Positions 48,397-58,188 are shown, counted from the stretch's first letter. The stretch: DNA of 64,000 nucleotides from Gimesia algae (GCF_007746795.1 NZ_CP036343.1:6524357-6588356), one strand, 5' to 3'. Notes: generated by a model from the sequence alone, not told the origin. Program-made: numbers and translations.

Positions 48397-49803
48397 CTAA
48401 AGCTTCTGACTGCCAGGCGGCGGATTGAGTGGCGTGCTGGAGTTGGGCGGAATCGGTTCGTCCGTATTCATGACCTTATCGTACAGATGGGGAGGCAGCA
48501 CACGCATCACCGTAAACAGCCCTTTCACTCCTTTGAACCAGCCTTCCCGCATTCCCTGAACTTCACGACGTCCATTGATCTTCCGCATGTCTTCTGTGGT
48601 CATCGGCATCGAATAATCATCAAAAGGGAGTTCCTCACCCTCTGGAAGCACTTTCATATCCGACATGCCTTTCATCATCTGCGGATAACCGGGAACCTTA
48701 AATCCAGGGTCATCTTTTTTCTGACGAATGATCGGCCCGACCTGTGAAACCATATGATTCATCATGTGATGAAACATGTGACAATGCAGTACCCAGTCAC
48801 CGGGATTGTTCGCGATCAGTTCCACATCCCGCGACTGCGCCACACCCACGATTACTGTATTTCCTGGAATCCAGGCCGACTCTGGAATTCGCCCCCCCTC
48901 CGTTCCCGTCACCCAGAAAGTATGCCCGTGCAAATGCATCGGATGCTGATGCAGCGTACTGAAGTTCAGAAAGCGAATCCGAATCCGCTCACCCAGTTTA
49001 CAGACCAGGGGAGTGGTATAGGGACCACAACGACCATTGATCGTGAGAAAATTCCAGTCCATCGACATCGTATTGGGAATATGAGCATTGGGCAGCATGG
49101 CAAACTGCTGAGTCATCAATACGAAATCACGGTCGACGGTCGGCTCATAGGCGACTTTGGGATGAATAATAAAGGGCACTACCATGCCGATCGCTTCCTG
49201 CATTGCCACATGCGGATGCAGAAAATAGCTGCCTTCCTGATGCACATCATATTCATACACAAACGTATGGCCCGGCTTGACCAGATCCTGAGTCACGGCC
49301 GGTATCCCGTCAAAACTGATCGGAAGTTCCAGACCGTGTGAATGCAGGGTGGTCGGCTCGGGCAGATCGTTACGAAACACGATTCGGATTCGCTCCCCCT
49401 GATACATTTCCAGAACCGGCCCGGGAAACTGGCCGTTAAACCCATAAGCGTCCATCCAGATTCCCGGCAGCACTTCCCGTCGGACCGGCATCGCGTGCAG
49501 ATGGAATTCGCGCGCTCCGTTCACGATTTTACCCCAGGTCGTTTTCAGATCCGGTGCGATCACATTCACGGGTGCCTGTCCCGCTTCCCTCAATCCAGGC
49601 ACCAGCTTTCCCCGGTCCGTAGGGCTGCCAATCGGTCCTCCCAGCCCCGGATGCATGCGCGGAAAGGCTTCGCCTTCTGCTCGACTGTTACCGGTATCCG
49701 CAGATTCTGCTGCTTTGGCCATAGTTGCACTCGTAGCAAACAAACCGGCTGTCGCTGCTGCACCATGCTTCAGAAAATCCCGACGATCGTTGGGTGAACC
49801 CAT
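48397..49803 (-). CDS. Tat-exported multicopper oxidase
   Basis: A 468-residue protein starting at ATG 49803 (AAGGAAAGG upstream; the longer start at 49878 adds a 25-residue leader before the Tat motif). The Tat signal reads NDRRDFLKHGAAATAGLF. All four copper-binding motifs are present: TLHSHGLEL, SYFLHPHVA, LHQHPMHLHGHTF and WVLHCHMFHHMMNHM. The type is laccase/CopA-like. It probably oxidises Cu(I) or phenolic substrates in the periplasm. The TolC-type lipoprotein gene lies upstream on the same strand with a 52-base gap (49804-49855), so the two likely form a copper-handling operon. Confidence 0.92.
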   Translation of the reverse strand: MGSPNDRRDFLKHGAAATAGLFATSATMAKAAESADTGNSRAEGEAFPRMHPGLGGPIGSPTDRGKLVPGLREAGQAPVNVIAPDLKTTWGKIVNGAREFHLHAMPVRREVLPGIWMDAYGFNGQFPGPVLEMYQGERIRIVFRNDLPEPTTLHSHGLELPISFDGIPAVTQDLVKPGHTFVYEYDVHQEGSYFLHPHVAMQEAIGMVVPFIIHPKVAYEPTVDRDFVLMTQQFAMLPNAHIPNTMSMDWNFLTINGRCGPYTTPLVCKLGERIRIRFLNFSTLHQHPMHLHGHTFWVTGTEGGRIPESAWIPGNTVIVGVAQSRDVELIANNPGDWVLHCHMFHHMMNHMVSQVGPIIRQKKDDPGFKVPGYPQMMKGMSDMKVLPEGEELPFDDYSMPMTTEDMRKINGRREVQGMREGWFKGVKGLFTVMRVLPPHLYDKVMNTDEPIPPNSSTPLNPPPGSQKL

Positions 49804-49855
49804 TGGTAGACCTTTCCTTGATTTCAGTTTCTGCGTTTCGGGAATCGTGCTTTGC

Positions 49856-51361
49856 TTAACGCGGTTTCGGTACCGCATCGATGTGCCCGCCGGACATCGG
49901 AGCTGACGGAACTTCCAGCCCCCCCGTCAGCAACATACCTCGAATCGCAATCTCACTTTCATGATACTGTAACTGGCTCATGATGTACTCTGCCTGCAGA
50001 TCGTAATAGATCTTTTGAGCCATCAGCACTTCGGGCCAGGGGGCACGCCTGCGCTTATAACTTTCATGCAGCAGATCATATGCCTCTTTTGCTTTAGGCA
50101 GCATTTCACTCCGGTAGGTTTCCACATGCTGCCGCGCCGTTCGATAATCTCGGTACTTATCTGACAGCTTGCTCATTAATGATAATTCGAGACGCTTTAC
50201 ATTGGCACGCGACTGATTCAAATCAGCCAGCGCCTGATCAACGGTCCCCTGATTGCGGTCAAATACAGGCAGAGGCAGACCGGCGGTGACTCCCGCAACA
50301 TTGTTATTGGTCTCAAAATTGTGACCGAAGTCCACATTCACCAGAATGTTCGGAATCGGCTGGACACGTTCACGTTCCACGGTAATCTCATCGTGCTGCA
50401 CCCGTTCCCAGGCAGCTACGATCTCCGGACTGTTTTCCAGAAGTTGATGCATGGCTGAACTCCAGTCATACACTTCAGTCGCTGGTTCCAGCGACCCCTT
50501 GAGTGTGGTACACTGCAGCTCTGGGGTTCCCACCATCGCGACCAGATCGCGCCACTCCTGTTCCAGGTTATTTTCTGCCGCCATTTTCTTCAGCCGTGCT
50601 CGATGCAGGTCGATCTCTGCCTGTAACAGCCCTGCCTGATTGGTCTGCCCCAGGTTGAGCATCTCTTTGTGAGTCTGCAGATTATCCTGTGCGTTCGACA
50701 GCAACTGATTGTGAACCGACAGCATCTGCTGTGCAGCCAGAGTACGATAGAAGTGAACGCGTACGTCGTTAAGCACCCGAGTATACTGCGCCGACAGATT
50801 TGTTTCGGCAATACAGATCTGCTGCGTCCACTTGGCCCGACTCAGTTTCAATTTGCCTCCGGTAACAAATTCCTGCGAGACAAAAGCCCCCTGTAACTCT
50901 CCTGCCGTTCCATCAATACCAATCTGATCGCTGGCATAACCGACCACCGGGTTCGGGTAGAGCCCTGCCTGATACGCAGCACCTCGAGAGGCTTCAACCT
51001 GAGCAGCAGATTGAATTAAAGTGGGATTATTTGCCTGAGCCAGTGTCTCCAAATCACTTAAAGACAAAGACGTTTGCTGATGAGACTCGGAGGTACCCGA
51101 AACGGGAAACAGGGGGATATCGTATTCGGCAAATGGAAGTTCTTCCGTCTGCTCGTGTGCAACCAGAATTGTTTCAGAAGCCTTTGAGGCAGCAAGTTCT
51201 GAAGACTCATCCGTTTTGACTTTGACCGGACAGGGATCCTGAAATGCAATTGATACAGGCTTCGACTCCCCCAGATCGCTGATCTGTCGCTCGGGGCTGG
51301 AAGCACACCCACTGATCAATACGGTGAGTAACCCGATAGTGACGGGAAAACCGGTTTTCAT
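49856..51361 (-). CDS. TolC/CusC-type outer-membrane efflux lipoprotein
   Basis: A 501-residue outer-membrane factor from ATG 51361 with GGAGGG upstream; the longer frame from 51409 is unlikely. Signal peptide with lipobox LISGC (Cys at about residue 19). Outer-membrane efflux repeats: LSDLETLAQANNPTLIQSAA, then FVSQEFVTGGKLKLSRAKW, LLENSPEIVAAWERVQHDE and PLPVFDRNQGTVDQALADLN. No matching RND pump or adaptor is in the window. Neighbouring multicopper oxidase suggests copper tolerance. Partner pump probably encoded elsewhere. Confidence 0.9.
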   Translation of the reverse strand: MKTGFPVTIGLLTVLISGCASSPERQISDLGESKPVSIAFQDPCPVKVKTDESSELAASKASETILVAHEQTEELPFAEYDIPLFPVSGTSESHQQTSLSLSDLETLAQANNPTLIQSAAQVEASRGAAYQAGLYPNPVVGYASDQIGIDGTAGELQGAFVSQEFVTGGKLKLSRAKWTQQICIAETNLSAQYTRVLNDVRVHFYRTLAAQQMLSVHNQLLSNAQDNLQTHKEMLNLGQTNQAGLLQAEIDLHRARLKKMAAENNLEQEWRDLVAMVGTPELQCTTLKGSLEPATEVYDWSSAMHQLLENSPEIVAAWERVQHDEITVERERVQPIPNILVNVDFGHNFETNNNVAGVTAGLPLPVFDRNQGTVDQALADLNQSRANVKRLELSLMSKLSDKYRDYRTARQHVETYRSEMLPKAKEAYDLLHESYKRRRAPWPEVLMAQKIYYDLQAEYIMSQLQYHESEIAIRGMLLTGGLEVPSAPMSGGHIDAVPKPR

Positions 51362-51823
51362 CCTGCCCTCCATGCATGGCCAACCTGCACACCATCCTGG
51401 CGCGCACAAATACTGTTTCTTAAAACTTCATCGGAAAGAAATGCGTTCTGCTCTGCCAGCAATCGCATGAAAATGCAGGCCGACATTCAGATCAACGGCA
51501 ATAATCCGGGTATTCCGAACAAATGACATTTTCGGAACCGGTTCACTCCAGGTGCTACGAAAAGATGGCATCCTGGGTTTTTCCGGATTTGATGCAGGCC
51601 TGCCTTGGAAACAAGACAGATACTCTGGGAAGACTTTAATGAATTCCGCCCTAAAGTGAATATTCCCTTTAGGTAAGATGAAGTCTTTAGGAAAATCCAA
51701 AACAACTGACAGTTTTTGATTGTTTTTGAAAGTTTCTGATGGTATTTTGGATATATTGATTGATAGCCAGCGCTTTGTGAGGCATATTCTACAGGGAACT
51801 ATATCGTCTCAGGAGGAGTTTGC
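51362..51823. other. Divergent regulatory region, 462 bp
   Basis: Lies between the TolC-type gene (minus) and the DeoR regulator (plus). It holds three tandem 10-bp repeats just before the regulator (listed separately). Short minus-strand frames at 51428-51705 show no family resemblance. Nothing else was recognised. Confidence 0.5.
51712..51741 (+). promoter_or_regulatory. Three tandem 10-bp repeats, candidate DeoR operator
   Basis: GTTTTTGATT, GTTTTTGAAA and GTTTCTGATG follow each other with exactly 10-bp period, 83 bases before the DeoR start codon. A TATATT hexamer follows at 51751-51756 and may be the -10 element. DeoR-family repressors often bind direct repeats, and helical-phase spacing fits multimer binding. 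Autoregulation and control of the BMC operon are inferred. Confidence 0.55.
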
Positions 51824-52585
51824 ATGTCAATGTTGCTTGACGAAAGACGGGAAAGCATATTAAAGATAGTAGAAAACAAGGGTTTTGTCTCCCTTGTGGA
51901 TTTGATGGATTCTGTGGGCGCTTCCGAATCTACCATTCGAAGGGATTTGGAGTATCTTGACGGAATCGGTCAGATCAGGCGGACCCGCGGTGGGGCTGCT
52001 TATAGTGGAGAATCTTTAGCCACTTTTGAAGACAGGTCCTTTATGTCATCCAGGCAAAAAAGGCAGGTTGCTCAAGCAGTGGCTAACATGATCTCTCCGG
52101 GAGAGGCAGTGCTGATGGATGGAGGCACAACCACTCTGGAAGTCGCCCGTCAACTGGCGGGCAAACAGTTACAGGTCGTCACTAATTCATTGCCGATCGC
52201 TAATCTGCTGGTCAATCAGCCACAGATTGACCTGATGCTGATCGGGGGATTCCTGTTTCCCAAAACAGGGGTCGCATTAGGGAAGACCGCTGTGGAATCA
52301 CTGAAAAGTGTCCATGTCCGGCGATTGATTATCAGCGTCGGGGGAATCACAGAAGACGGACTTTATAACAGCAACATGTTGTTAGTTGAAACAGAACAGC
52401 AAATGTTTGAAGCAGCAGAAGAAGTGATTGTGGTTACAGACAGTACCAAATTCGGGCACTCGGCTCTCGCTTATCTGTGTCCACTGGACAGGGTCGACCA
52501 CATCGTCGTGGATGACGGCATTACCGAAGAGTGGAAAGACGTCATTCGCGAAGCAGGCATCGAACTCACAGTCGTCGAGACATAA
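51824..52585 (+). CDS. DeoR-family transcriptional regulator
   Basis: A 253-residue repressor with the N-terminal winged helix of the DeoR family (residues 7-57; [20 protein letters not shown] and RRTRGGA). The C-terminal DeoRC effector domain senses a sugar-phosphate: [16 protein letters not shown] and [14 protein letters not shown] motifs. AGGAGGAG precedes the ATG at 51824. It is the first gene of the BMC block and 50 bases ahead of pduL. Fucose/rhamnose-type phosphorylated intermediates are the expected inducers, inferred from the pathway. Confidence 0.92.
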   Translation: MSMLLDERRESILKIVENKGFVSLVDLMDSVGASESTIRRDLEYLDGIGQIRRTRGGAAYSGESLATFEDRSFMSSRQKRQVAQAVANMISPGEAVLMDGGTTTLEVARQLAGKQLQVVTNSLPIANLLVNQPQIDLMLIGGFLFPKTGVALGKTAVESLKSVHVRRLIISVGGITEDGLYNSNMLLVETEQQMFEAAEEVIVVTDSTKFGHSALAYLCPLDRVDHIVVDDGITEEWKDVIREAGIELTVVET

Positions 52586-52635
52586 TTCATCCCATTCTGA
52601 AGCCTATACAAATTCAAAAATTGAGATCTGATATT

Positions 52636-53343
52636 ATGACACAACTTACCAATTCCATCTCACGCTCGCAGGTAGAACAACTGGTTCGTCAGGCTTTGTC
52701 ACAGCAAACAGGAGGGGCGGCATCCACACCACAGACTGCTCCCAACCCGCTGGTCGTCAATATCTCAGCCCGGCATATTCATCTTTCGCAGGAGCATCTG
52801 GAAATTCTGTTCGGCAAAGGTGCCCAGTTGGAAGTTCAGAAAGACCTGTACCAGGATGGGTACTTCGCAGCGACACAGACGGTCGCCGTCGTTGGTCCCC
52901 GCCGCCGCATGATTCCGAATGTGCGTGTCCTGGGTCCGTGCCGTGGTGATACTCAAGTTGAACTCGCTTTTACCGACACCATCTCGCTGGGACTCGATGT
53001 TCCTATTCGCATCAGTGGCGACCTCAAAGGCACCCCCGGCTGTGTGCTGATGGGCCCCAAAGGCGTCGTTGAACTGGAATTTGGTGTGATCCGTGCCGCC
53101 CGTCACGTGCACATGTCGCCTGCCGACTGTGCATACTATGATTGCTCCAACGGCGATAACTTACATCTGCGAATTGAATCAAAAGGTTGCACGACTGTCC
53201 TGGAAGACGTTGTCGTCCGGGAAAACCCCGAAGTCAAACTCGAAGTCCATATCGACACCGATGAAGGCAACGCCGTCGACCTCGACCATGCCACTTTAGT
53301 GAAACTCTTTGTGCCTGAAGGCTGCAAATGCAAACACAGCTGA
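52636..53343 (+). CDS. pduL: PduL-type phosphotransacylase (BMC cargo)
   Basis: A 235-residue PTAC starting at ATG 52636; the longer upstream frame overlaps deoR and is unlikely. The N-terminal helix [16 protein letters not shown] (residues 9-24) is an encapsulation peptide, followed by a Thr/Pro/Ala-rich linker. Two PduL beta-barrel modules carry the zinc-binding His pairs ARHIHLS (His47, His49) and ARHVHMS (His157, His159), plus His205. It exchanges CoA and phosphate on the acyl intermediate, here probably lactyl-CoA to lactyl phosphate, inside the compartment. The C-terminus ends with two clustered cysteines (GCKCKHS). Confidence 0.95.
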   Translation: MTQLTNSISRSQVEQLVRQALSQQTGGAASTPQTAPNPLVVNISARHIHLSQEHLEILFGKGAQLEVQKDLYQDGYFAATQTVAVVGPRRRMIPNVRVLGPCRGDTQVELAFTDTISLGLDVPIRISGDLKGTPGCVLMGPKGVVELEFGVIRAARHVHMSPADCAYYDCSNGDNLHLRIESKGCTTVLEDVVVRENPEVKLEVHIDTDEGNAVDLDHATLVKLFVPEGCKCKHS

Positions 53344-53484
53344 TCTGGTATAGATCGGCCACAGATACATCTGCGAACTTCAACAGATGATATCTTTGAT
53401 ACCTGTCGCAGAACCTGATTTCCGATTCTGCAGAAACAACGAACTGTTTTTTTTCTTAACACTCTCTAAAAGGAGAACTGACTC

Positions 53485-53781
53485 ATGGCGAAAGCAATGG
53501 AAGCCTTGGGAATGGTGGAAACAAAAGGGCTGATCAGCCTGATTGAAGCCGCCGATGCAATGTTGAAAGCGGCCAACGTACAGATGATTGGCTGGGAAAA
53601 AGTTGGTAGTGGCCTGGTCACAGGTTTTGTCGTCGGTGATGTTGCAGCTGTGAAAGCAGCCGTTGACGCCGGTGCTGCAGCTGCCAGCAAAGTTGGAGAA
53701 GTCGTGAGCGTTCAGGTTATCCCACGTCCACACGAAGAACTCGCCAGCGTACTGCCCAAGACTGCTGCCAAGAAATCATAA
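53485..53781 (+). CDS. BMC-H shell protein, first copy
   Basis: A 98-residue single Pfam00936-type domain that forms hexagonal shell tiles. [20 protein letters not shown], then [20 protein letters not shown] are the family signatures. The pore loop reads EKVGSGLV, close to the canonical KIGSG pore. A short Lys-rich C-terminal tail (LPKTAAKKS) follows. AAAAGGAGA lies upstream of the ATG. It is followed by a second BMC-H gene after 137 bases; the two form the main facets, with no trimeric BMC-T seen. Confidence 0.97.
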   Translation: MAKAMEALGMVETKGLISLIEAADAMLKAANVQMIGWEKVGSGLVTGFVVGDVAAVKAAVDAGAAAASKVGEVVSVQVIPRPHEELASVLPKTAAKKS

Positions 53782-53918
53782 TCGGGTTATGAACATTGAC
53801 GGCTGACATTCCTGAAACTGATCGTAATGACGATGAACATAACCAGTTAACGTTCAACTGGTATGCAGCTAAAGGTAATGCAGCTCAACCCATCACAACT
53901 AAAAAAATCGAGGACAAA

Positions 53919-54188
53919 ATGAGTTCTGAAGCCATTGGTTTAATTGAAACAAAAGGTCTGGTTGCTCAAATCGAAGCTTCCGACGCCATGCTGAAAGCTG
54001 CCAACGTGACTCTGGTTGACCAGATCCAGATTGGTGGTGCCTACATCACAACCGTAATTCAGGGAGATATCGGATCAGTTCGCGCAGCGGTTGACGCTGG
54101 TGCTGCTGCCGCTTCTCAAATCGGAGAACTGGTTGGCGCTCATGTGATCGCACGCCCCTCCGCTGGCCTGATGTCAAACTTTATCTAA
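53919..54188 (+). CDS. BMC-H shell protein, second copy
   Basis: An 89-residue single BMC-H domain starting at ATG 53919 with GAGGA upstream; the longer frame from 53796 adds 41 residues not found in the family. Signatures: SEAIGLIETKGLVAQIEASD and [20 protein letters not shown]. The pore loop reads QIQIGGAYITT, so the pore-lining residues differ from those of the first copy (KVGSGL), suggesting a different permeability. It ends in GLMSNFI without a long tail. Confidence 0.96.
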   Translation: MSSEAIGLIETKGLVAQIEASDAMLKAANVTLVDQIQIGGAYITTVIQGDIGSVRAAVDAGAAAASQIGELVGAHVIARPSAGLMSNFI

Positions 54189-54285
54189 AAGAGGCACTGT
54201 TGTTCTTCCCGCTGCTCAGCGTGTGAGCAACGGGGAAATGGAAGTCGAAACACCAGTCTTTTAAGTCACAGAATGGATTCCTGCA

Positions 54286-55476
54286 ATGAAAGTACTTGTT
54301 GCCAATTTAGGTTCCACCAGTTTCAAATATCGCCTGTTCGATATGCCCGCCGAAGTGCAGCTTGCTCGCGGGGGCATCGATCGAATTGGTGAGGAACAGA
54401 GTCATTGTTTCGTCGAAATTGGTTCGCATGGGGAAGAGCACGAACAGAACGTGCCTGATCATGCGGCTGCCGTCAACTTATGTCTGTCGCAATTGACCAA
54501 CTCTGAATGGGGTTGTCTTGATTCTGCAGAGGAAGTGGCCGGCATTGGTTTCAAAGCTGTCTTTGCCGGAAACTTAAGTGGCATACGACTGGTTGATGAA
54601 GCGTTGCTGACCAAAATGGAGGCGCTGGCAGATATTGCACCTGCTCATAACCCTCCGTATGCCCGGGCCATGCGACAACTGCGTCAGGCTTTTCCTGAAA
54701 TCCCGCTGGTTGCCGCATTGGAAACCGCCTTCCATGAAACCATCCCTGCTGAAAATCGTGCTTATGCCATTCCCCATGAATGGCAGGAAGAATACGAAGT
54801 CCAGCGCTGGGGCTTTCATGGCGCCAGCCACCGGTATATCGGCTCTCGTATGGCCGAGCTCACTGGTAAGGACGATCTGAAGGTTATTTCCTGCCACCTG
54901 GGAGGCAGTAGCTCTTTATGTGCCATCGAGGGTGGAGTCTCCAAAGCCAACAGTCTGGGAATGAGCCCTCAGTCAGGATTGCCTCACAATAACCGTGTGG
55001 GTGATTTTGATCCGTTTGCTCTACCGGTTCTGATCAAGGCCACCGGAAAATCCCTGGCGGAACTTCTGGAAGACCTGTCGAGCAAAGGAGGCCTGCTGGG
55101 CATGAGTGGATTGAGTGGCGATTGTCGCGATCTGGAAGAAGCGGCTGCCAAAGGACATAAACGGGCACAGCTTGCTCTGAGCGTGTTTCACTCAGCCATC
55201 CGTCAATACCTGGGAGCTTACATGACGGTACTGGGAGGCGTAGATGCGATTGTTTTCACGGGTGGAATCGGTGAGAACAGTGTCAGCTTAAGAGAAAAAG
55301 TCTGCAGCAACCTGGAATGGGCGGGAATTCACCTGGATTCTGAAAAGAACAAATCAGCCTCCAATGAGGCACAGATCCAGGCGGACAACAGCAAAGTACA
55401 AATCTGGGTTGTGCCTACGAATGAGGAGATTGTAGTAGGCAGGCAGACCGTCGAAGTCATCGAAGGGCGTTCGTAA
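54286..55476 (+). CDS. ackA: Acetate kinase-type acyl kinase
   Basis: A 396-residue ASKHA-fold kinase of the AckA family. Motifs: [13 protein letters not shown] (usually NAGSSSxK), [27 protein letters not shown], and [10 protein letters not shown] (ADP site). The substrate-site segment reads [13 protein letters not shown] instead of the usual GxxMGTRSGDxDP, a clear deviation, so substrate may differ from acetate; lactyl phosphate fits the pathway. Gene lies between a BMC-H and a BMC-P gene. It has no terminal encapsulation peptide, so its location in or outside the shell is open. Confidence 0.93.
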   Translation: MKVLVANLGSTSFKYRLFDMPAEVQLARGGIDRIGEEQSHCFVEIGSHGEEHEQNVPDHAAAVNLCLSQLTNSEWGCLDSAEEVAGIGFKAVFAGNLSGIRLVDEALLTKMEALADIAPAHNPPYARAMRQLRQAFPEIPLVAALETAFHETIPAENRAYAIPHEWQEEYEVQRWGFHGASHRYIGSRMAELTGKDDLKVISCHLGGSSSLCAIEGGVSKANSLGMSPQSGLPHNNRVGDFDPFALPVLIKATGKSLAELLEDLSSKGGLLGMSGLSGDCRDLEEAAAKGHKRAQLALSVFHSAIRQYLGAYMTVLGGVDAIVFTGGIGENSVSLREKVCSNLEWAGIHLDSEKNKSASNEAQIQADNSKVQIWVVPTNEEIVVGRQTVEVIEGRS

Positions 55477-55526
55477 CGCCTGGAGAATACAGTTATCCCT
55501 TAGAGGATTTTACAGGAGTTGGTTCG

Positions 55527-55838
55527 ATGTTTATAGGACGCATAACCGGCAGTGTTGTTTCGTCTCAGAAAGTCGAAACAATGATCGGTCAGAAACTGCT
55601 CATTGTCGAACCGTTGCGCGTCAACGAAAAAGACCAGAGTGACCTGACTCCCACCGGACGCTCGTTTATCGTCGTCGATACAGTGGGAGCAGGGCAGGGC
55701 GAAGTCGTATTGTGTGTGCAGGGCTCATCGGCCCGTTTCACACCTGAGACCAAAACACTTCCCATCGACGCGGCCATCATCGGCATTGTCGATCAGGTTC
55801 ACATTGGCCCTAAAGAAATATTTAACTCGAAGGATTGA
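55527..55838 (+). CDS. BMC-P (EutN/CcmL) pentameric vertex protein, first copy
   Basis: A 103-residue OB-fold vertex protein. It opens with MFIGRITGSVVSSQKVETMI, continues with VVDTVGAGQGEVVLCVQGSS, and ends in the usual IIGIVDQVHI segment. Five copies cap the shell corners. GGAG lies upstream of the ATG. Three BMC-P genes in one operon is characteristic of the PVC type. It is separated from the next gene by 26 bases. Confidence 0.95.
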   Translation: MFIGRITGSVVSSQKVETMIGQKLLIVEPLRVNEKDQSDLTPTGRSFIVVDTVGAGQGEVVLCVQGSSARFTPETKTLPIDAAIIGIVDQVHIGPKEIFNSKD

Positions 55839-55864
55839 ATTTCGTTCAGTTCCGGAAGCACAGC

Positions 55865-56383
55865 ATGACACGAGAATTGCCACAAATCACTCTTCAACAG
55901 CGACAGATGATGATGAATGTCATCTGGCTCGCATTGATCATGGGTGTGGTGACATTCGGTATTATTGTGACTTTTATCGGACTGAAGGAAGAACCGGGGA
56001 ATGGATTACCATTCATTACATATCTGGGAATGGGCCTCGCGGCACTGATGCTGGTGCTGCGAATGATTATTCCCAACATGATTGCCCGGAATCAGTTTAC
56101 ACAGGCAATGCAGGAAGCGAGAGAAGAGGGGATTCAGGATGAAGAACAGATGCTGGGAACATTTTATCAGATCTTTATGGTGCGAATGATTATCGGGCTG
56201 GCGCTACTGGAAGGGGCCGCCATGATCAATCTTGTTGCTGTAATGGTTGAAAACCAGAAACTGGCTTTCATCCCGGTAGCGATCCTGCTGCTGGTCATGA
56301 TTGCTTCAATGCCCACGAAATCAAAACTGGACGGATGGATTCGCAACCAGATGGAAAACTATAACCTGGAACACCAAAACTGA
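55865..56383 (+). CDS. Four-helix membrane protein inside the BMC operon
   Basis: A 172-residue protein from ATG 55865 (GGAAG upstream; the start at 55835 has no good site). Four predicted membrane helices: LIMGVVTFGIIVTFIGL, ITYLGMGLAALMLVLRMII, MIIGLALLEGAAMINLVAV and IPVAILLLVMIASMP. Between helices 2 and 3 lies a charged amphipathic segment (TQAMQEAREEGIQDEEQ). I do not recognise the family. It has no shell domain or encapsulation peptide. Position inside the operon, on the same strand with short gaps, indicates co-expression with the shell. Confidence 0.75.
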   Translation: MTRELPQITLQQRQMMMNVIWLALIMGVVTFGIIVTFIGLKEEPGNGLPFITYLGMGLAALMLVLRMIIPNMIARNQFTQAMQEAREEGIQDEEQMLGTFYQIFMVRMIIGLALLEGAAMINLVAVMVENQKLAFIPVAILLLVMIASMPTKSKLDGWIRNQMENYNLEHQN

Positions 56384-56453
56384 ATTTTACAGACTGAGTC
56401 AACAGCATTGAGCTTTAGAGTTCAATGACAGAAAACTCGGGGAGAAATAAATT

Positions 56454-57884
56454 ATGCAGGCGACTGAAGAAGCCATTCGTAGTGTCGTACAGGAAGTGTT
56501 ATCACAACTTCATAACAAAGGCGGCTATGGTTCCGCTTCCGCTGCCACTCAAACGGACGGCGACTGGGGTGTATTCCGCAGTGTGGACCAGGCCGTCGCT
56601 GCAGCCACCGCAGGACAGAAGCAACTGTTGAACGCCACACTGGCTGATCGGGCCAAGGCGCTGGAAATCGTCCGGCAGATCTGCTCCAGCCAGGCTGATG
56701 AACTTGGTCGTATGGAAATGGAAGAGACCAAAATCGGTCGGCTGGATCATAAGATCGAAAAGCTGCATCTGATCAAAGGCATTCCCGGGATGGAATTCAT
56801 GAAGACCGAAGCCGTCTCAGGTGATTACGGTATCGGTTTAACAGAGTATGCACCCTTTGGGGTCATCGGTGCCATCACTCCGGTCACACACTCTCTGCCC
56901 ACGTTGGCGTGCAACTTCATCAATATGGTCGCTTCCGGAAATACGCTGGTTGTCAACCCTCACCCGGGCGGAGCTAAAGTTGCCTGCGAAGGGGTACGCC
57001 GCTTTAATAAAGCCATTTATCAGGCCACTGGTCTGCAGAACCTGGTCACAATCGTCGAGACTCCTACTCTGGAAACGGCAGACCAGATCTTCAATCATCG
57101 TGGCGTTCCTCTGTTGTGTGTCACCGGTGGTCCTGGTGTTGCCCGCGCTGCACTCGCTGCCAAGAAGCGTGCGATTGTCGCAGGCCCGGGAAATCCACCA
57201 GTCGTCGTAGATGAAACCGCGGACATTGACAATGCTGCCCAGTCAATCATTGCAGGAGCCGCCTATGACAACAACCTGTTATGCATCGGTGAAAAGGAAG
57301 TCTTTGCCGTTGAAAGCATTTTCAACGAACTGATGTCTGCCATGGGACGGCACGGCGGATACCAGTTAAATGATCAGCAGGTCGCACAACTGACGGCCCT
57401 GGCATTCTCCCCTCCCACAGAACCAGGTGGACACGCTGTCCTCAACCGTGATCTGGTTGGTAAAGATGCTGCGGTCCTCGCCGGTCTGATCGGCGTCAGC
57501 GTGCCTCCGGGAACGCAGTTGCTGTATGGTGAAACCGACACGAACAATCCATTCGTGCCGGAAGAACAGATGATGCCGTTCGTACCATTCGTCCGCTGCC
57601 GCAACGCAGATCACGGCATCGAACTGGCCAAAGAATTCGAACACGGATTCCGTCACACCAGCCTGATCCATTCACGCAATATTGAAACAATCACAAAAAT
57701 GGGACGCATTATGGATACCACTCTGTTCGTGCAGAATGGTCCCTGTGGTGCCGCTCTGGGGAACGGTGGAGAAGGATATGCTTCATTCAGCATCGCTACT
57801 CCGACTGGTGAAGGAGTCACCAACCCCATGACATTCACACGTTTCCGTCGTTCCACCACCGTGGGACACTTACGGGTTATTTAA
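56454..57884 (+). CDS. CoA-acylating aldehyde dehydrogenase (PduP-like BMC cargo)
   Basis: A 476-residue aldehyde dehydrogenase of the PduP/EutE class. The N-terminal encapsulation helix [16 protein letters not shown] (residues 5-20) precedes a flexible linker. The catalytic Cys277 sits in [12 protein letters not shown]; the NAD-binding segment is around [17 protein letters not shown] and [13 protein letters not shown]. It converts an aldehyde (lactaldehyde in this pathway) to acyl-CoA with NAD+ reduced. Same strand, 70 bases after the membrane gene and 43 before a BMC-P gene. Confidence 0.96.
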   Translation: MQATEEAIRSVVQEVLSQLHNKGGYGSASAATQTDGDWGVFRSVDQAVAAATAGQKQLLNATLADRAKALEIVRQICSSQADELGRMEMEETKIGRLDHKIEKLHLIKGIPGMEFMKTEAVSGDYGIGLTEYAPFGVIGAITPVTHSLPTLACNFINMVASGNTLVVNPHPGGAKVACEGVRRFNKAIYQATGLQNLVTIVETPTLETADQIFNHRGVPLLCVTGGPGVARAALAAKKRAIVAGPGNPPVVVDETADIDNAAQSIIAGAAYDNNLLCIGEKEVFAVESIFNELMSAMGRHGGYQLNDQQVAQLTALAFSPPTEPGGHAVLNRDLVGKDAAVLAGLIGVSVPPGTQLLYGETDTNNPFVPEEQMMPFVPFVRCRNADHGIELAKEFEHGFRHTSLIHSRNIETITKMGRIMDTTLFVQNGPCGAALGNGGEGYASFSIATPTGEGVTNPMTFTRFRRSTTVGHLRVI

Positions 57885-57927
57885 TTTAAACAATCAAGCG
57901 AAACATCGCTGCAGGAATGAATTTCAA

Positions 57928-58188
57928 ATGTTGACAGGACAGGTCATAGGACGAGCAACCGCGACGGCAAAACATCCCAGTCTTGCCGGCTGGCGCTTAT
58001 TGCTGGTCCAGACTCTGGACATCAAAGGCAACGCAGATGGATTTCCGGAACTGGTCATTGACCGCCTGGGCTGTGGTAAAGGGGATATTGTCCTGCTGAC
58101 TTCCGACGGTGCAGCCGTCCGAGACATGGTGGGAGCCAACAACACTCCCATTCGCTGGGCCACAATGGGCGTCATTGATCGCGAATAA
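57928..58188 (+). CDS. BMC-P vertex protein, second copy
   Basis: An 86-residue EutN/CcmL-type protein: MLTGQVIGRATATAKHPSLA, then LVIDRLGCGKGDIVLLTSDG. Motifs HPSL and G.G.GDIVL match the family. It is the shortest of the three copies, close to the minimal domain. AGGA lies upstream. Followed 17-32 bases later by the RpiB-like gene. Confidence 0.95.
   Translation: MLTGQVIGRATATAKHPSLAGWRLLLVQTLDIKGNADGFPELVIDRLGCGKGDIVLLTSDGAAVRDMVGANNTPIRWATMGVIDRE

Noticed and set aside
51428-51705. Two overlapping minus-strand frames upstream of the DeoR gene
   Set aside because: No ribosome-binding site or domain, and they occupy the regulatory region.
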